Shown here: positions 1 to 8,537 of the stretch, piece after piece
Position numbering within the stretch: the stretch's first letter is position 1
How the letters are laid out: every line of letters starts with the position of its first letter
Source of the DNA: Neobacillus notoginsengisoli
GTDB lineage: Bacteria; Bacillota; Bacilli; Bacillales; Cytobacillaceae
Reading direction: 5' to 3'
DNA length: 64,000 nt
Assembly: GCF_003515685.1 (NCBI RefSeq)
Contig: NZ_QWEG01000005.1
Span: 186,001-250,000, forward strand
The notes under the pieces: generated by a model
What the model saw: only the letters and a program-made list of their open reading frames with translations
Databases searched by the model: none
Told to the model about the DNA's origin: nothing
Position numbers and translations under genes: made by a program

Positions 1-104
1 TCGGACACTACCCAGGATTCTGGGGCTGCGGGAGTCCGAATCACCCCTGTATTCGGACACTACCCGGGATTCTGAGGCATCGGAAGTCCGAATCACCACC
101 TGTT
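1..104. repeat. Tandem pair of 52-bp hairpin repeats
   Basis: Two consecutive units of 52 bp (1-52 and 53-104) differ at only a few bases. Each begins with TCGGAC and carries GTCCGA about 34 bases later, so each can fold into a hairpin. The array may continue to the left of the window. The rest of the stretch up to 370 holds one hairpin (188-214) and the brxB promoter; I see no gene in it. Confidence 0.7.
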
Positions 105-187
105 CAGAATTATAAGCATAGGATAGATCCGTATAAAGGACCAAAACTCAAGCAATCACCCTAAAAGATCCCCGAGCAAAAAAAAAG

Positions 188-214
188 CGGATAGCACTTG
201 ATGTGCTATCCAAA
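188..214. terminator. Hairpin with A-runs on both sides, leftward terminator-like
   Basis: GGATAGCAC and GTGCTATCC form a perfect 9-bp stem with a 5-base loop. A run of nine A precedes it, which reads as a T-run on the minus strand, so it fits termination of leftward transcription. No leftward gene is recognisable between here and brxB, so its client is unknown. Confidence 0.5.
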
Positions 215-308
215 AAATTAGGGAGTTTAGGGGTATGGATCTAGCTGTAATTCTACCTTTCCCCATATGAAAAAGAAGTAAACCTATTTGGGATAAATTT
301 CTCTTTGA

Positions 309-337
309 TTGAAAACATGGCTCCTGCCCTGTATGAT
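309..337 (+). promoter_or_regulatory. Sigma-A promoter of brxB
   Basis: TTGAAA at 309-314 and TATGAT at 332-337 are separated by 17 bases, a close match to the vegetative consensus. They lie about 43 bases upstream of the brxB start. Confidence 0.6.
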
Positions 338-379
338 AGAGTTAGAATTTTTATTCTAGCAAACTAGGGAGTGATTCCA

Positions 380-817
380 TTGAATATGGATTTTAATTTA
401 TTTATGAATGATGTTGTCCGCCAAGCCCGCCAGGAAATAGCTTCTTCAGGCTACACTGAGTTGACAACACCTGAGGAAGTGGATGAGGCGTTCAAGAAAG
501 AAGGAACAACGCTTGTGATGATCAATTCAGTTTGCGGCTGCGCAGGCGGGGTTGCCAGGCCCGCTGCTGCACATGCCATTCACTATGATAAGCGGCCGGA
601 TCACCTCGTTACAGTCTTTGCCGGCCAGGATAAGGAAGCAACTGAAAGGGCGCGGAGCTACTTTAAAGGTTTTCCGCCATCTTCTCCATCATTTGCCCTT
701 TTGAAAGACGGCGAAATTTGCACAATGGTTGAACGCCATGACATTGAGGGATTTGACCCGATGTCTGTAGTCCAAAAGCTGCAACAAACTTTTGACAAGC
801 ACTGCGAAGAACTTTAA
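380..817 (+). CDS. brxB: Bacilliredoxin BrxB (YqiW family)
   Basis: Thioredoxin-fold protein that removes bacillithiol from S-bacillithiolated cytoplasmic proteins after oxidative stress. The protein is 145 aa, the usual length for this family. It has the characteristic C-G-C active site at about residues 52-54 in the context NSVCGCAGG, followed by the conserved [15 protein letters not shown] stretch. I place the start at TTG 380 (reading MNMDFNLF), which matches family N-termini and sits behind the AGGGAGTGA ribosome site; GTG 371 is the in-frame alternative. It is monocistronic, with its own promoter and terminator, and occupies the same place next to the arginine transporter as yqiW in B. 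subtilis. Confidence 0.92.
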   Translation: MNMDFNLFMNDVVRQARQEIASSGYTELTTPEEVDEAFKKEGTTLVMINSVCGCAGGVARPAAAHAIHYDKRPDHLVTVFAGQDKEATERARSYFKGFPPSSPSFALLKDGEICTMVERHDIEGFDPMSVVQKLQQTFDKHCEEL

Positions 818-830
818 TCGGTTTTACATG

Positions 831-862
831 CCATTCATGCTATGCGTGAGTGGCTTTTTTCA
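831..862 (+). terminator. Rho-independent terminator of brxB
   Basis: GCCATTCA pairs with TGAGTGGC (one G-T pair) around a short loop and is followed by TTTTTT, 14 bases after the brxB stop codon. Confidence 0.7.
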
Positions 863-963
863 TTTCTGGATATACTGAGGTTCATAGACTCTTTTGTTTT
901 GCCAGTAAGCATATGTAAAGAATTTTGATGCTCAGTTTTTATTAAAAACTTTCAAAAATAGTA

Positions 964-1018
964 TTGCAAAATTATTCATACGTGTTAAAATTCATAAATA
1001 TGAATATTTATTAGCAAG
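964..1018 (+). promoter_or_regulatory. artPQR promoter with candidate ARG box
   Basis: TTGCAA (964-969) and TAAAAT (986-991) are 16 bases apart. Immediately downstream, 990-1005 is a perfect palindrome with arms ATTCAT and ATGAAT, overlapping TATGAATATTTATTA. That sequence resembles the AT-rich ARG boxes bound by AhrC/ArgR. Placement over the transcription start fits arginine repression; AhrC binding is inferred only. Confidence 0.45.
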
Positions 1019-1112
1019 GCAGCATGCTGATAAAGAGGGATTATCCCTAGGTAAATAGGGTAGGTATCCAGTAGATATGAAATATTCTGTAAATTATAGG
1101 AGGAAAGCTTCA

Positions 1113-1901
1113 ATGAAAAAGGGGATTGTTTTATTTTTAACAACAGTTTTACTGGCGGGCATTCTCTCTGCTTGCGGATCAAAGGACGACAATGCCAAAG
1201 GCGGCAAAGAAGGAGATAAGAAAACTTTAACGATGGCTACTTCTGCCGATTACCCGCCTTTTGAGTATATCGAAACTGAAAAAAGCAATGAAATTATTGG
1301 TTTTGACGTTGATTTGGCAAAAGCTCTTGGTGAAAAGCTAGGTTATGAAATTAAGGTTAAGGATATGGACTTTAATGGCCTTGTCCAGGCGCTTAAATCC
1401 GGCCAGGCCGACCTTGTTCTTGCCGGCATGACACCAAATGAGAAACGCAAGAAGAATGTGGATTTTTCTGATATTTATTACACCGCCTCGCACATGATTA
1501 TTACTAAAAAGGACAGCGGCATTAAAGCACTCGAAGACCTTGAGGGCAAAACGGTTGGCGTCCAGCTTGGCTCGATCCAAAACGACAAGGCAAAGGATAT
1601 TCAAAAAGAAGTGAAAATCAAAATTGAGGACCGCAACCGAATCCCTGATTTGATCCAGGAGCTTAAATCAGGCAGATTTGATGCTGTTATCATTGAAGAT
1701 ACTGTTGCAAAAGGATTCCTTGAGAAGGAAACCAATCTTGGAGGATTCACCATTTCCGAACAACCTGAAGAAGCAGGATCAGCGATTGCGTTTAAAAAGA
1801 ACAGTGAGCTGACGAAAAAGTTCAACGATGAGTTGAAGAAAATGAAGGAAAATGGCGAACTCGACAAACTGATTGTAAAATGGTTTGGCGGGAAAGAGTA
1901 A
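1113..1901 (+). CDS. artP: Arginine-type ABC transporter substrate-binding lipoprotein ArtP
   Basis: Extracytoplasmic family 3 solute-binding protein of a polar amino-acid importer. The 262-aa product starts at ATG 1113 behind AGGAGG; a longer frame from 1077 lacks a ribosome site. It has a lipoprotein signal with lipobox LSAC (Cys at about 21), a Lys/Gly-rich linker, then the SBP_bac_3 core with the early motif SADYPPFEYIE. It heads an operon with the permease and ATPase, in the order of B. subtilis yqiXYZ (artPQR). Arginine as substrate follows from this synteny and the upstream ARG-like box; other basic amino acids are possible. Confidence 0.88.
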   Translation: MKKGIVLFLTTVLLAGILSACGSKDDNAKGGKEGDKKTLTMATSADYPPFEYIETEKSNEIIGFDVDLAKALGEKLGYEIKVKDMDFNGLVQALKSGQADLVLAGMTPNEKRKKNVDFSDIYYTASHMIITKKDSGIKALEDLEGKTVGVQLGSIQNDKAKDIQKEVKIKIEDRNRIPDLIQELKSGRFDAVIIEDTVAKGFLEKETNLGGFTISEQPEEAGSAIAFKKNSELTKKFNDELKKMKENGELDKLIVKWFGGKE

Positions 1902-1979
1902 GGGGAAAGCAACTAAACGTTCAGGAAGCTTGCCTTTCTGAACGTTTTATAGTTCAAGTAGAGAGGAAGGGTCGTTAGA

Positions 1980-2639
1980 ATGGGATTGGATTTTAGTCAA
2001 ATTGTCCCTTCAATTCCTTATATATTAGAGGGAATATGGGTTACACTGCGGATTGTGTTTTTTGCGGGTGTCATTGGTTTTGCGCTTGGCATCATTCTTT
2101 CTTTATTTAAAATTAGTTCGGTTAAGCCTTTAGGGTGGCTTGCTGACGCCTATACGAGTGTGTTCAGAGGAACGCCGCTCGTGCTTCAGCTAATGATTAT
2201 CTACTTCGGCTCACCGCAAATATTAGGGTTTCAAATTGAGCCATATGCAGCGGCGATTATTTCATTTGGCCTTAACTCGGCCGCCTATATTTCTGAAATT
2301 ATCAGGGCTGGGATTCTTGCGGTTGATAAGGGGCAAAGGGAAGCAGCGGAGGCGCTTGGTGTTTCCTATTGGCAAATGATGTGGGATATCATTCTTCCTC
2401 AGGCATTAAAGAATATCCTGCCCGCACTCATGAACGAATTTATCACTCTTACAAAAGAGTCAGCCATTGTTACGACCATCGGGGTTATGGATATCATGCG
2501 CCGCTCTTACCAGGTAGGAGCAGAGTATTATTCATATTTTGAGCCGCTCCTTTTTGCCGGCTTGATCTATTACTTGATGGTTATTACATTGACCTTCCTC
2601 GGCAAGCTGCTTGAAAGGAGGATGAGGCGCAGTGATTAA
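1980..2639 (+). CDS. artQ: Amino-acid ABC transporter permease ArtQ
   Basis: Inner-membrane permease of the HisMQ type, 219 aa, with several hydrophobic segments. The EAA loop that contacts the ATPase is visible at about residues 120-142 ([20 protein letters not shown]). It lies 78 bases after artP; that gap contains a possible hairpin (ACGTTCAGGAAG with TTCTGAACGT), which could lower downstream expression relative to the binding protein. The gene overlaps the ATPase gene by 8 bases, indicating translational coupling. Confidence 0.9.
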   Translation: MGLDFSQIVPSIPYILEGIWVTLRIVFFAGVIGFALGIILSLFKISSVKPLGWLADAYTSVFRGTPLVLQLMIIYFGSPQILGFQIEPYAAAIISFGLNSAAYISEIIRAGILAVDKGQREAAEALGVSYWQMMWDIILPQALKNILPALMNEFITLTKESAIVTTIGVMDIMRRSYQVGAEYYSYFEPLLFAGLIYYLMVITLTFLGKLLERRMRRSD

Positions 2640-3354
2640 AGTGGAAGATTTGCGGAAAAATTTTGGCAAGCTTGAGGTTCTAAAAGGCATCACCACCTCG
2701 ATTAGAGAAGGGGAGGTTGTCGCCATTATCGGTCCTTCCGGTTCGGGAAAATCAACTTTCCTCCGCTGCATGAATTTACTCGAAGTGCCGACTAGCGGAC
2801 GGATTTGGATTGGTTCGAGTGAAATAACGAATAAGAAAACAAATATCATGAAGGTCCGTGAAAATGTCGGGATGGTGTTTCAGCATTTTCACTTATTTCC
2901 ACACAAAACGGTCCTCCAGAACTTAACATATGCCCCAATGAAGGTTAAAGGGCTTTCAAAGGCCGAAGCAGAAGAAAGCGGCATGAAGCTGCTGGAACGG
3001 GTTGGTTTATCTGATAAGGCATCCGAGTATCCTGGGCGACTATCAGGGGGCCAGAAACAGCGTGTAGCGATTGCAAGGGCACTGGCAATGAAGCCGGACG
3101 TCATGCTGTTTGATGAACCGACATCGGCTCTTGACCCGGAAATGGTCAAGGAAGTACTGGATGTCATGAAAGACCTTGCGCAAACAGGGATGACAATGGC
3201 AATCGTGACACATGAGATGGGCTTTGCAAAAGAAGTCGCTGACAGGGTCCTGTTTTTGGATGGGGGCGTCCTTGTTGAGGATGCGCCGCCAGAACAATTC
3301 TTCACCAATCCACAAAGCAGCAGGGCGCGGGATTTCTTGCAAAAAATGCTCTAA
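2632..3354 (+). CDS. artR: Amino-acid ABC transporter ATPase ArtR
   Basis: Cytoplasmic ATPase of the arginine-type importer, 240 aa, a typical length. Walker A is GPSGSGKST (about 34-42), the signature is [15 protein letters not shown] and Walker B ends in [11 protein letters not shown], followed by the H-loop VTHEMGFA. The start is GTG 2632, preceded by GGAGGATGAGG inside the end of artQ. A hairpin terminator closes the operon. Confidence 0.92.
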   Translation: MIKVEDLRKNFGKLEVLKGITTSIREGEVVAIIGPSGSGKSTFLRCMNLLEVPTSGRIWIGSSEITNKKTNIMKVRENVGMVFQHFHLFPHKTVLQNLTYAPMKVKGLSKAEAEESGMKLLERVGLSDKASEYPGRLSGGQKQRVAIARALAMKPDVMLFDEPTSALDPEMVKEVLDVMKDLAQTGMTMAIVTHEMGFAKEVADRVLFLDGGVLVEDAPPEQFFTNPQSSRARDFLQKML

Positions 3355-3368
3355 TAGGGATATGCTAG

Positions 3369-3396
3369 AAAAGATGGTCGGGTGATCATCTTTTTC
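3369..3396 (+). terminator. Terminator of artPQR
   Basis: AAAAGATG pairs with CATCTTTT around a 10-base loop, followed by a T-rich stretch, 14 bases after the artR stop. Confidence 0.6.
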
Positions 3397-3427
3397 TTTT
3401 GCCATTTTTTTCAGGAGGAGAGCTTTT

Positions 3428-4423
3428 ATGAAATACAGGATAGGATACAGGACAACGAAAACAGCGATTGGAACAGCTGCCGCCATCATCATTGCCCAGC
3501 AGCTCGGCGCCACTAATTTTGCTGCGGCTGGTATTCTGACAATTCTATGTATTAAACCCACTCAAAGAAAATCATTGAGGACGGCCTGGGACCGTTTCCT
3601 TGCCTGCATGCTTGCAATGCCTTTTTCCGCCGCCTTTTTTGAGATATTGGGCTACCATCCTACCATCATTGGACTGATGTTATTTTTCTTTATTCCAACC
3701 CTTGTTATGCTGAAGGCCAATGATGGCATAGTTACAAGTTCAGTCATTATTTTGCATATATATTCAGCTGGCCATGTTTCGAAGGATCTTTTTCTGAACG
3801 AATTCCTGGTTATTTCGGTCGGGATCGGCGTGGCTCTGTTGATGAATTTGTATATGCCGAGCCTGGACAAAAAGCTGTTTGAATACAGCGCTAAAATCGA
3901 GGAAAACTTTCAGAAGATTTTTATGGAAATGGCGAACTATTTACGGACGAATGAAGGTGAGTGGGACGGCAGGGAAATATCCGAAACGGCCAGGCTTTTG
4001 AATGAGGCAAAATCACTTGCCTACCGCGATGTAGAAAACCATTTGGTCAGGGAGGAAAACCTGTATTACCACTATTTCACAATCAGGGAAAAACAATTTG
4101 ACATTATCAAACGCATCTTGCCTATTTCCGCTTCACTGGGCCGCTCTTTTGAACAGGGGAAAATGGTCGCTGACTTTATTGAAGAGTTATCCAAAAATAT
4201 TCATGAGGGCAATCCCGCGTTCATTCATCTGCATAAACTTAGACAAATGAAAATGGAATTTGAAGAGATGGATCTCCCAAAAACGAGGGAGGAATTTGAA
4301 GCAAGAGCGGCACTCGTCCAATTGACGAATGAATTAGAACAATATCTCGTAATTAAAAGCCCGTTCAGAGGATTACATAAGCCCGAAGAGAAGAATCGAA
4401 AGGCGAAGATTGGCACAAACTAG
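3428..4423 (+). CDS. yqjA: Aromatic acid exporter family (FUSC/ArAE) membrane protein, YqjA-like
   Basis: Putative efflux protein of 331 aa. The N-terminal part (about residues 1-150) holds several hydrophobic helices beginning RTTKTAIGTAAAIIIAQQLG, typical of the ArAE_1 family. The C-terminal half is charged, helical and cytoplasmic. The start at ATG 3428 follows CAGGAGGAGAGC. It lies between artR and an L,D-transpeptidase, in the position of yqjA in B. subtilis. The substrate is unknown; export of aromatic acids is a family-level guess. Confidence 0.75.
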   Translation: MKYRIGYRTTKTAIGTAAAIIIAQQLGATNFAAAGILTILCIKPTQRKSLRTAWDRFLACMLAMPFSAAFFEILGYHPTIIGLMLFFFIPTLVMLKANDGIVTSSVIILHIYSAGHVSKDLFLNEFLVISVGIGVALLMNLYMPSLDKKLFEYSAKIEENFQKIFMEMANYLRTNEGEWDGREISETARLLNEAKSLAYRDVENHLVREENLYYHYFTIREKQFDIIKRILPISASLGRSFEQGKMVADFIEELSKNIHEGNPAFIHLHKLRQMKMEFEEMDLPKTREEFEARAALVQLTNELEQYLVIKSPFRGLHKPEEKNRKAKIGTN

Positions 4424-4445
4424 GAAAAAAACAAGGGTGATTTGA

Positions 4446-4958
4446 ATGGCAAATGTACTCAATTTCCTGCTAGCAGTGCTGTTTGTCTCGCCAATCTGGC
4501 CGCTAGGTCCAAACCCGCTTCCCGGGGATACGTTTCTCATCGTCAATAAAAAGACGAATGAAATGGCTTTCATTGATGAAAATAGGGTGCAGACTGTCCT
4601 TTCCGTTGGGACAGGGAAAAGTAATGAACTGACTCCGGAGGGGCTGTTCACGGTCACAGTGAAAGCGGAACATCCATATTACCGAAAAGGGAATATTCCG
4701 GGCTCGCATCCAACTAACCCGCTTGGGACGAGATGGATTGGCTTTGATGCGCTCAATACAGACGGAAGGATATACGGTCTCCACGGAACGAACGATCCTT
4801 CCTCAATCGGAAAATATGTTTCCAATGGCTGCATCCGGCTGCAAAATGAAGGGATTGAGTCACTGTACCCGTTTATCCCGCTTGGGACAAAATTGCTGAT
4901 TACCTCATCAGACAGACCGTTTACGGAATTGGCGAATGAATACGGAGCCATCCGGTAA
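4446..4958 (+). CDS. L,D-transpeptidase (YkuD domain)
   Basis: Cell-wall enzyme making or editing 3-3 peptide cross-links in peptidoglycan, 170 aa. A hydrophobic N-terminal segment (residues 5-20) suits export or membrane anchoring. The YkuD catalytic pattern is clear: HGTNDP with His at about 113, then SNGCIRL with the nucleophilic Cys at about 129. There is no LysM domain, unlike B. subtilis YkuD, so wall targeting must differ. It starts 22 bases after the yqjA-like gene and may share its transcript; a strong bidirectional terminator follows. Confidence 0.88.
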   Translation: MANVLNFLLAVLFVSPIWPLGPNPLPGDTFLIVNKKTNEMAFIDENRVQTVLSVGTGKSNELTPEGLFTVTVKAEHPYYRKGNIPGSHPTNPLGTRWIGFDALNTDGRIYGLHGTNDPSSIGKYVSNGCIRLQNEGIESLYPFIPLGTKLLITSSDRPFTELANEYGAIR

Positions 4959-4964
4959 TTAGGA

Positions 4965-4995
4965 AAAGGACTGCCCGGCAACAGGCAGTCCTTTT
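4965..4995. terminator. Bidirectional terminator
   Basis: AAAAGGACTGCC and GGCAGTCCTTTT form a perfect 12-bp stem with a 7-base loop. T-runs on both strands serve the L,D-transpeptidase gene from the left and prli42 from the right. Confidence 0.85.
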
Positions 4996-5006
4996 CGTGG
5001 AATCAT

Positions 5007-5102
5007 TTATAGGAAAGTTGCAAGCCCCATTAGAAGTGTTGAGGCGAGCATGGCAAAGAGCATCAAATAAACGATAATTTTTCGAGTATTACGTTTTTTC
5101 AT
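5007..5102 (-). CDS. prli42: Stressosome-associated membrane miniprotein Prli42
   Basis: A 31-aa protein reading MKKRNTRKIIVYLM at the N-terminus, then a single hydrophobic helix. The basic N-terminus plus one transmembrane segment is the hallmark of Prli42, which in Listeria tethers the stressosome to the membrane for stress sensing. The ribosome site GGGAGGAG lies 9 bases before ATG 5102. The gene is monocistronic, convergent with the L,D-transpeptidase gene, and shares the terminator between them. Function here is by family homology. Confidence 0.85.
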   Translation of the reverse strand: MKKRNTRKIIVYLMLFAMLASTLLMGLATFL

Positions 5103-5307
5103 GGCTAAATAGTCTCCTCCCTGTAAGAGTTATGGGATACTATTATTGTACCGGGAAAAGGCGCAGTGGACAACCTCTCAAATTAGGAAGGATTTATGAC
5201 ACTTTTAGAGAATACAATAATTGTCGAAATTTTTCCGAGACAAAATGGAAATGGGCAAAGAAAAGGGGCTGTGCCCATTCAAAAACGAAAATAGGGGGTT
5301 GAAAGAG

Positions 5308-5721
5308 ATGATTAAGAAGGTGGACCATATCGGGATTGCTGTACAATCCCTTGGGAAAGCGCTTCCTTTCTACACAGACATTCTTAAACTTCCCCTAGTT
5401 GGCATTGAAGAAGTCGAAAGTGAAAAAGTGATCGTTGCCTTCCTAGATGCTGGGGGTACAAAGCTTGAACTACTGGAACCCGCTTCGCCAGAAAGTGCGA
5501 TTGCGAAATTTATTGAAAAGCGCGGCGAAGGAATCCACCATGTCGCATTCGGGGTGACTTCCATCCAGGACAGGATTAATGAGATGAAGGAAAGCGGCAT
5601 TCGAATGCTGCAGGATGAGCCAAAACCGGGTGCGGGCGGTGCACAGGTGGCGTTCATGCATCCTAAATCGACTGGGGGAGTATTGTTCGAGTTTTGTGAG
5701 AAAAAGGGGATGGGCAAGTAA
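5308..5721 (+). CDS. mce: Methylmalonyl-CoA epimerase (VOC family)
   Basis: Interconverts the 2R and 2S epimers of methylmalonyl-CoA in propionyl-CoA metabolism. The 137-aa product begins MIKKVDHIGIAV and shows the two beta-alpha-beta repeats of the VOC fold, with metal-ligand candidates in VDHIGIAV, IHHVAFGV and LFEFCE. The frame extends upstream to TTG 5221, but ATG 5308 matches family length and has a purine-rich site before it. Its stop codon overlaps the start of the carboxyltransferase gene, so the two are coupled. Confidence 0.88.
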   Translation: MIKKVDHIGIAVQSLGKALPFYTDILKLPLVGIEEVESEKVIVAFLDAGGTKLELLEPASPESAIAKFIEKRGEGIHHVAFGVTSIQDRINEMKESGIRMLQDEPKPGAGGAQVAFMHPKSTGGVLFEFCEKKGMGK

Positions 5722-7274
5722 TGGCTGACATTTTTGAAAAAATAAATGAATTGTATGACAAGCGCCGTGAAATTGAGCTGGGCGGCGGCGATGAAAAAAT
5801 AGCCCGCCAGCATGCAAAAGGGAAGCTGACGGCGAGGGAACGTATCAGCCTCCTCGTAGATGAGGATTCGTTTATTGAACTCAATCCGTTTATTGAGCAT
5901 CGAAGCACCGATTTCGGCATGGACCGCCAAAAAGGACCCGGTGATGGGGTCGTAACCGGTTATGGAAAGATAAATGGCCGTCCGGTTTATGTTTTCTCAC
6001 AGGATTTTACCGTGTTTGGCGGCGCGCTTGGGGAAATGCATGCGAAAAAGATCGCCCATCTGATGGATTTGGCAGCCAACAGCGGGGCGCCTGTGATTGG
6101 GCTCAATGATTCAGGCGGGGCAAGAATTCAGGAAGGCGTCGTTTCATTGGACGGGTATGGCCAGATTTTTTACCGGAATGCGATTTATTCTGGCGTTGTC
6201 CCGCAAATTTCTGTCATCATGGGGCCATGTGCTGGCGGAGCGGTTTATTCACCGGCGATTACGGATTTCGTGTTCATGGTGGAAGGAACGAGCCAAATGT
6301 TTATCACCGGCCCGAAAGTAATTGAAACGGTGACAGGTGAGAAGATATCCGCTGAAGACCTTGGAGGAGCAAAAGTACATAACTCGATTTCAGGAAATGC
6401 CCATTTTATGGGGGAGACAGAGGAAGAAGTGTTGCAGTCCGTCAGAAAACTATTAAGCTACCTGCCGCAGAGTTCGAGGGAAAGGCCGCCTCATGTGGAG
6501 AATGAAGAGACTGGGGATGACTACCGTCCTAATCTTGTCGACTGCATTCCATTTGACCCAATCAGGCCTTACGACGTAAGAGTGGTCATTGACCAAGTTG
6601 TGGATAAAGACAGCTTCATGGAAATCCACCGCGATTTTGCCAAAAATATCGTTGTTGGGCTCGCTAGAATGAAAGGCGATACTGTAGGCCTTGTCTGCAA
6701 TCAGCCGAAATTCTTGGCTGGCGGCCTTGATATTGACTCTTCCGATAAGGCAGCAAGGTTTATCCGCTTCTGTGACTCCTTTAATATCCCGATTATTACA
6801 TTTGAAGATGTGACCGGGTTCTTCCCGGGAGTCAAGCAGGAACACGGGGGAATCATCCGCCATGGCGCGAAAATTCTGTTCGCCTATTCGGAGGCGACCG
6901 TCCCGAAAATGACGGTCATTACCCGAAAGGCCTACGGGGGCGCGTACGTTGCCCTGAACAGCAAATCAATTGGCGCCGACCTCGTTTTTGCGTGGCCGAA
7001 TGCTGAAATCGCTGTCATGGGACCACAAGGCGCGGCGAACATTATTTTTGCAAAAGAGATTGCGAATAGTCCGGATCCTGACAAGGTACGCCAACAAAAA
7101 ATTGAAGAATACCGCGAAAAGTTCGCAAACCCGTATGTCGCGGCAGCGCGCGGCATGGTCGACGATGTCATTGACCCGCGCGAAACGAGGATTAAGCTTC
7201 TCCAGGCACTGGAAATGCTAAGGAATAAGCATGAAACCCGCCCTCCGAAAAAGCACGGTAATATTCCACTCTAA
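5721..7274 (+). CDS. yqjD: Acyl-CoA carboxyltransferase subunit (methylmalonyl-CoA decarboxylase alpha / propionyl-CoA carboxylase beta type)
   Basis: A 517-aa biotin-dependent carboxyltransferase of the PccB/MmdA family. Both halves of the crotonase-like fold are present, with CoA and carboxybiotin site motifs such as NDSGGARIQEGV, GPCAGGAVYSPA and, in the second half, TRKAYGGAYVALNSK. The preceding epimerase gene points to methylmalonyl-CoA. No biotin carboxylase or biotin carrier gene is adjacent, so those must be encoded elsewhere. The pair matches yqjC-yqjD of B. subtilis. Whether it runs as carboxylase or decarboxylase cannot be decided from sequence. Confidence 0.87.
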   Translation: MADIFEKINELYDKRREIELGGGDEKIARQHAKGKLTARERISLLVDEDSFIELNPFIEHRSTDFGMDRQKGPGDGVVTGYGKINGRPVYVFSQDFTVFGGALGEMHAKKIAHLMDLAANSGAPVIGLNDSGGARIQEGVVSLDGYGQIFYRNAIYSGVVPQISVIMGPCAGGAVYSPAITDFVFMVEGTSQMFITGPKVIETVTGEKISAEDLGGAKVHNSISGNAHFMGETEEEVLQSVRKLLSYLPQSSRERPPHVENEETGDDYRPNLVDCIPFDPIRPYDVRVVIDQVVDKDSFMEIHRDFAKNIVVGLARMKGDTVGLVCNQPKFLAGGLDIDSSDKAARFIRFCDSFNIPIITFEDVTGFFPGVKQEHGGIIRHGAKILFAYSEATVPKMTVITRKAYGGAYVALNSKSIGADLVFAWPNAEIAVMGPQGAANIIFAKEIANSPDPDKVRQQKIEEYREKFANPYVAAARGMVDDVIDPRETRIKLLQALEMLRNKHETRPPKKHGNIPL

Positions 7275-7353
7275 TTCGCTATATTGAAGATGGAGAAATG
7301 GAAAGGTATACTAAAATAGCGAGTACATCTATTTCCGACGGAGGTTCGAAAAA

Positions 7354-8475
7354 ATGATTAATAGCGAAAGATTGTTAAATGAATTTCTTGAGCTTGTGCA
7401 AATCGATTCCGAAACAAAATTCGAAGCTGAAATTGCCAAAGTATTGAAGGAGAAGTTCAGCCAACTTGGCCTTGATGTTTTTGAAGATGATACGACTTCC
7501 ATTACCGGCCACGGGGCGGGCAACCTGATTTGTACGTTGCCAGCGACAAAGGACGAGGTGGACCCGATTTATTTCACAAGCCATATGGATACCGTGACCC
7601 CTGGCAAGGGCATAAAGCCTTCCGTTCAGGATGGGTACGTCGTTTCGGACGGTACCACCATTCTTGGCGCGGATGACAAAGCGGGATTAGCCGCAATGTT
7701 CGAAATGATTCGGATTCTAAAGGAAAAGTCGTTTCCACACGGAGAAATCCAGTTTATTATCACTGTGGGCGAGGAATCGGGGCTGATGGGCGCCAAAGCA
7801 CTCGATCCATCTAAAATCACAGCCAAATTTGGCTATGCACTTGATAGCGATGGAAAGGTAGGGAACGTTGTCGTTGCGGCGCCAACCCAAGCCCGGATTA
7901 GCGCTGTGATTTATGGAAAAACAGCTCATGCGGGTGTCGCGCCTGAAAAGGGCGTCTCCGCTATTACGATTGCAGCTAAGGCCATTGCAAAAATGCCTTT
8001 AGGCAGGATTGATAGTGAGACGACCGCAAATATTGGGAGGTTTGCAGGCGGACAGGCAACCAATATCGTTGCTGACCGTGTGGACATTCTGGCTGAGGCA
8101 AGATCACTCATTCCGGAAAAAATGGAAGCCCAGGTTGCAAAAATGAAGGATGCGTTTGAAACCGTTGCCGAACAGATGGGCGGCAGGGCAGAGGTTGACG
8201 TCGAGGTGATGTACCCTGGCTTTAAATTTGGCGAAGGCGACCATGTGGTCGAGGTGGCCAGGAAAGCCGCTGCAAGAATCGGGCGCAGCTGCGAACTCCA
8301 GCAAAGCGGTGGAGGAAGCGACGCGAATGTGATTGCTGGCTTCGGTATCCCGACCGTCAACTTAGCGGTAGGCTATGAAGAAATCCATACAACGAACGAG
8401 CGAATTCCGGTAGAAGAACTGAATAAGCTTGCCGAAATGGCGATTGCAATTGTTGAGGAAGTCGCAACTTTATAA
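7354..8475 (+). CDS. yqjE: M20 family tripeptidase-like metallopeptidase (YqjE)
   Basis: Cytoplasmic zinc aminopeptidase or related amidohydrolase, 373 aa. It shows the co-catalytic metal site of M20 enzymes: TSHMDTV, then ILGADDKAG, then the catalytic GEESGLMGAKAL. A dimerisation (lid) domain follows at about residues 180-290, and a late His lies in IHTTNERIP. This PepT-like pattern and the position after yqjD agree with B. subtilis yqjE. A separate promoter in the 79-base gap is likely but not distinct. Confidence 0.85.
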   Translation: MINSERLLNEFLELVQIDSETKFEAEIAKVLKEKFSQLGLDVFEDDTTSITGHGAGNLICTLPATKDEVDPIYFTSHMDTVTPGKGIKPSVQDGYVVSDGTTILGADDKAGLAAMFEMIRILKEKSFPHGEIQFIITVGEESGLMGAKALDPSKITAKFGYALDSDGKVGNVVVAAPTQARISAVIYGKTAHAGVAPEKGVSAITIAAKAIAKMPLGRIDSETTANIGRFAGGQATNIVADRVDILAEARSLIPEKMEAQVAKMKDAFETVAEQMGGRAEVDVEVMYPGFKFGEGDHVVEVARKAAARIGRSCELQQSGGGSDANVIAGFGIPTVNLAVGYEEIHTTNERIPVEELNKLAEMAIAIVEEVATL

Positions 8476-8495
8476 GAGTTTTACCTAAAAACAGC

Positions 8496-8525
8496 AAAGG
8501 GAGCCCAGTGGGTTCCCTTTTGTCT
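8496..8525. terminator. Bidirectional terminator between yqjE and the lipoprotein gene
   Basis: AAAGGGAGCCC pairs with GGGTTCCCTTT around a short loop. T-rich flanks on both strands terminate the two convergent genes. Confidence 0.75.
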
Positions 8526-8537
8526 TAAAATATAAAC

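Noticed and set aside
225-327. Short leftward frame of 21 codons (MFSIKEKFIPNRF) between the first hairpin and brxB
   Set aside because: The ribosome-site spacing is poor, it overlaps the brxB promoter and there is no recognisable family.
985-1182. Leftward frame over the artP promoter
   Set aside because: It has no ribosome site and runs across the promoter and the artP start; it reads as a shadow frame.
6453-6863. Long leftward frame inside the carboxyltransferase gene
   Set aside because: It is fully contained in a conserved gene on the other strand and its composition is that of an antisense frame.
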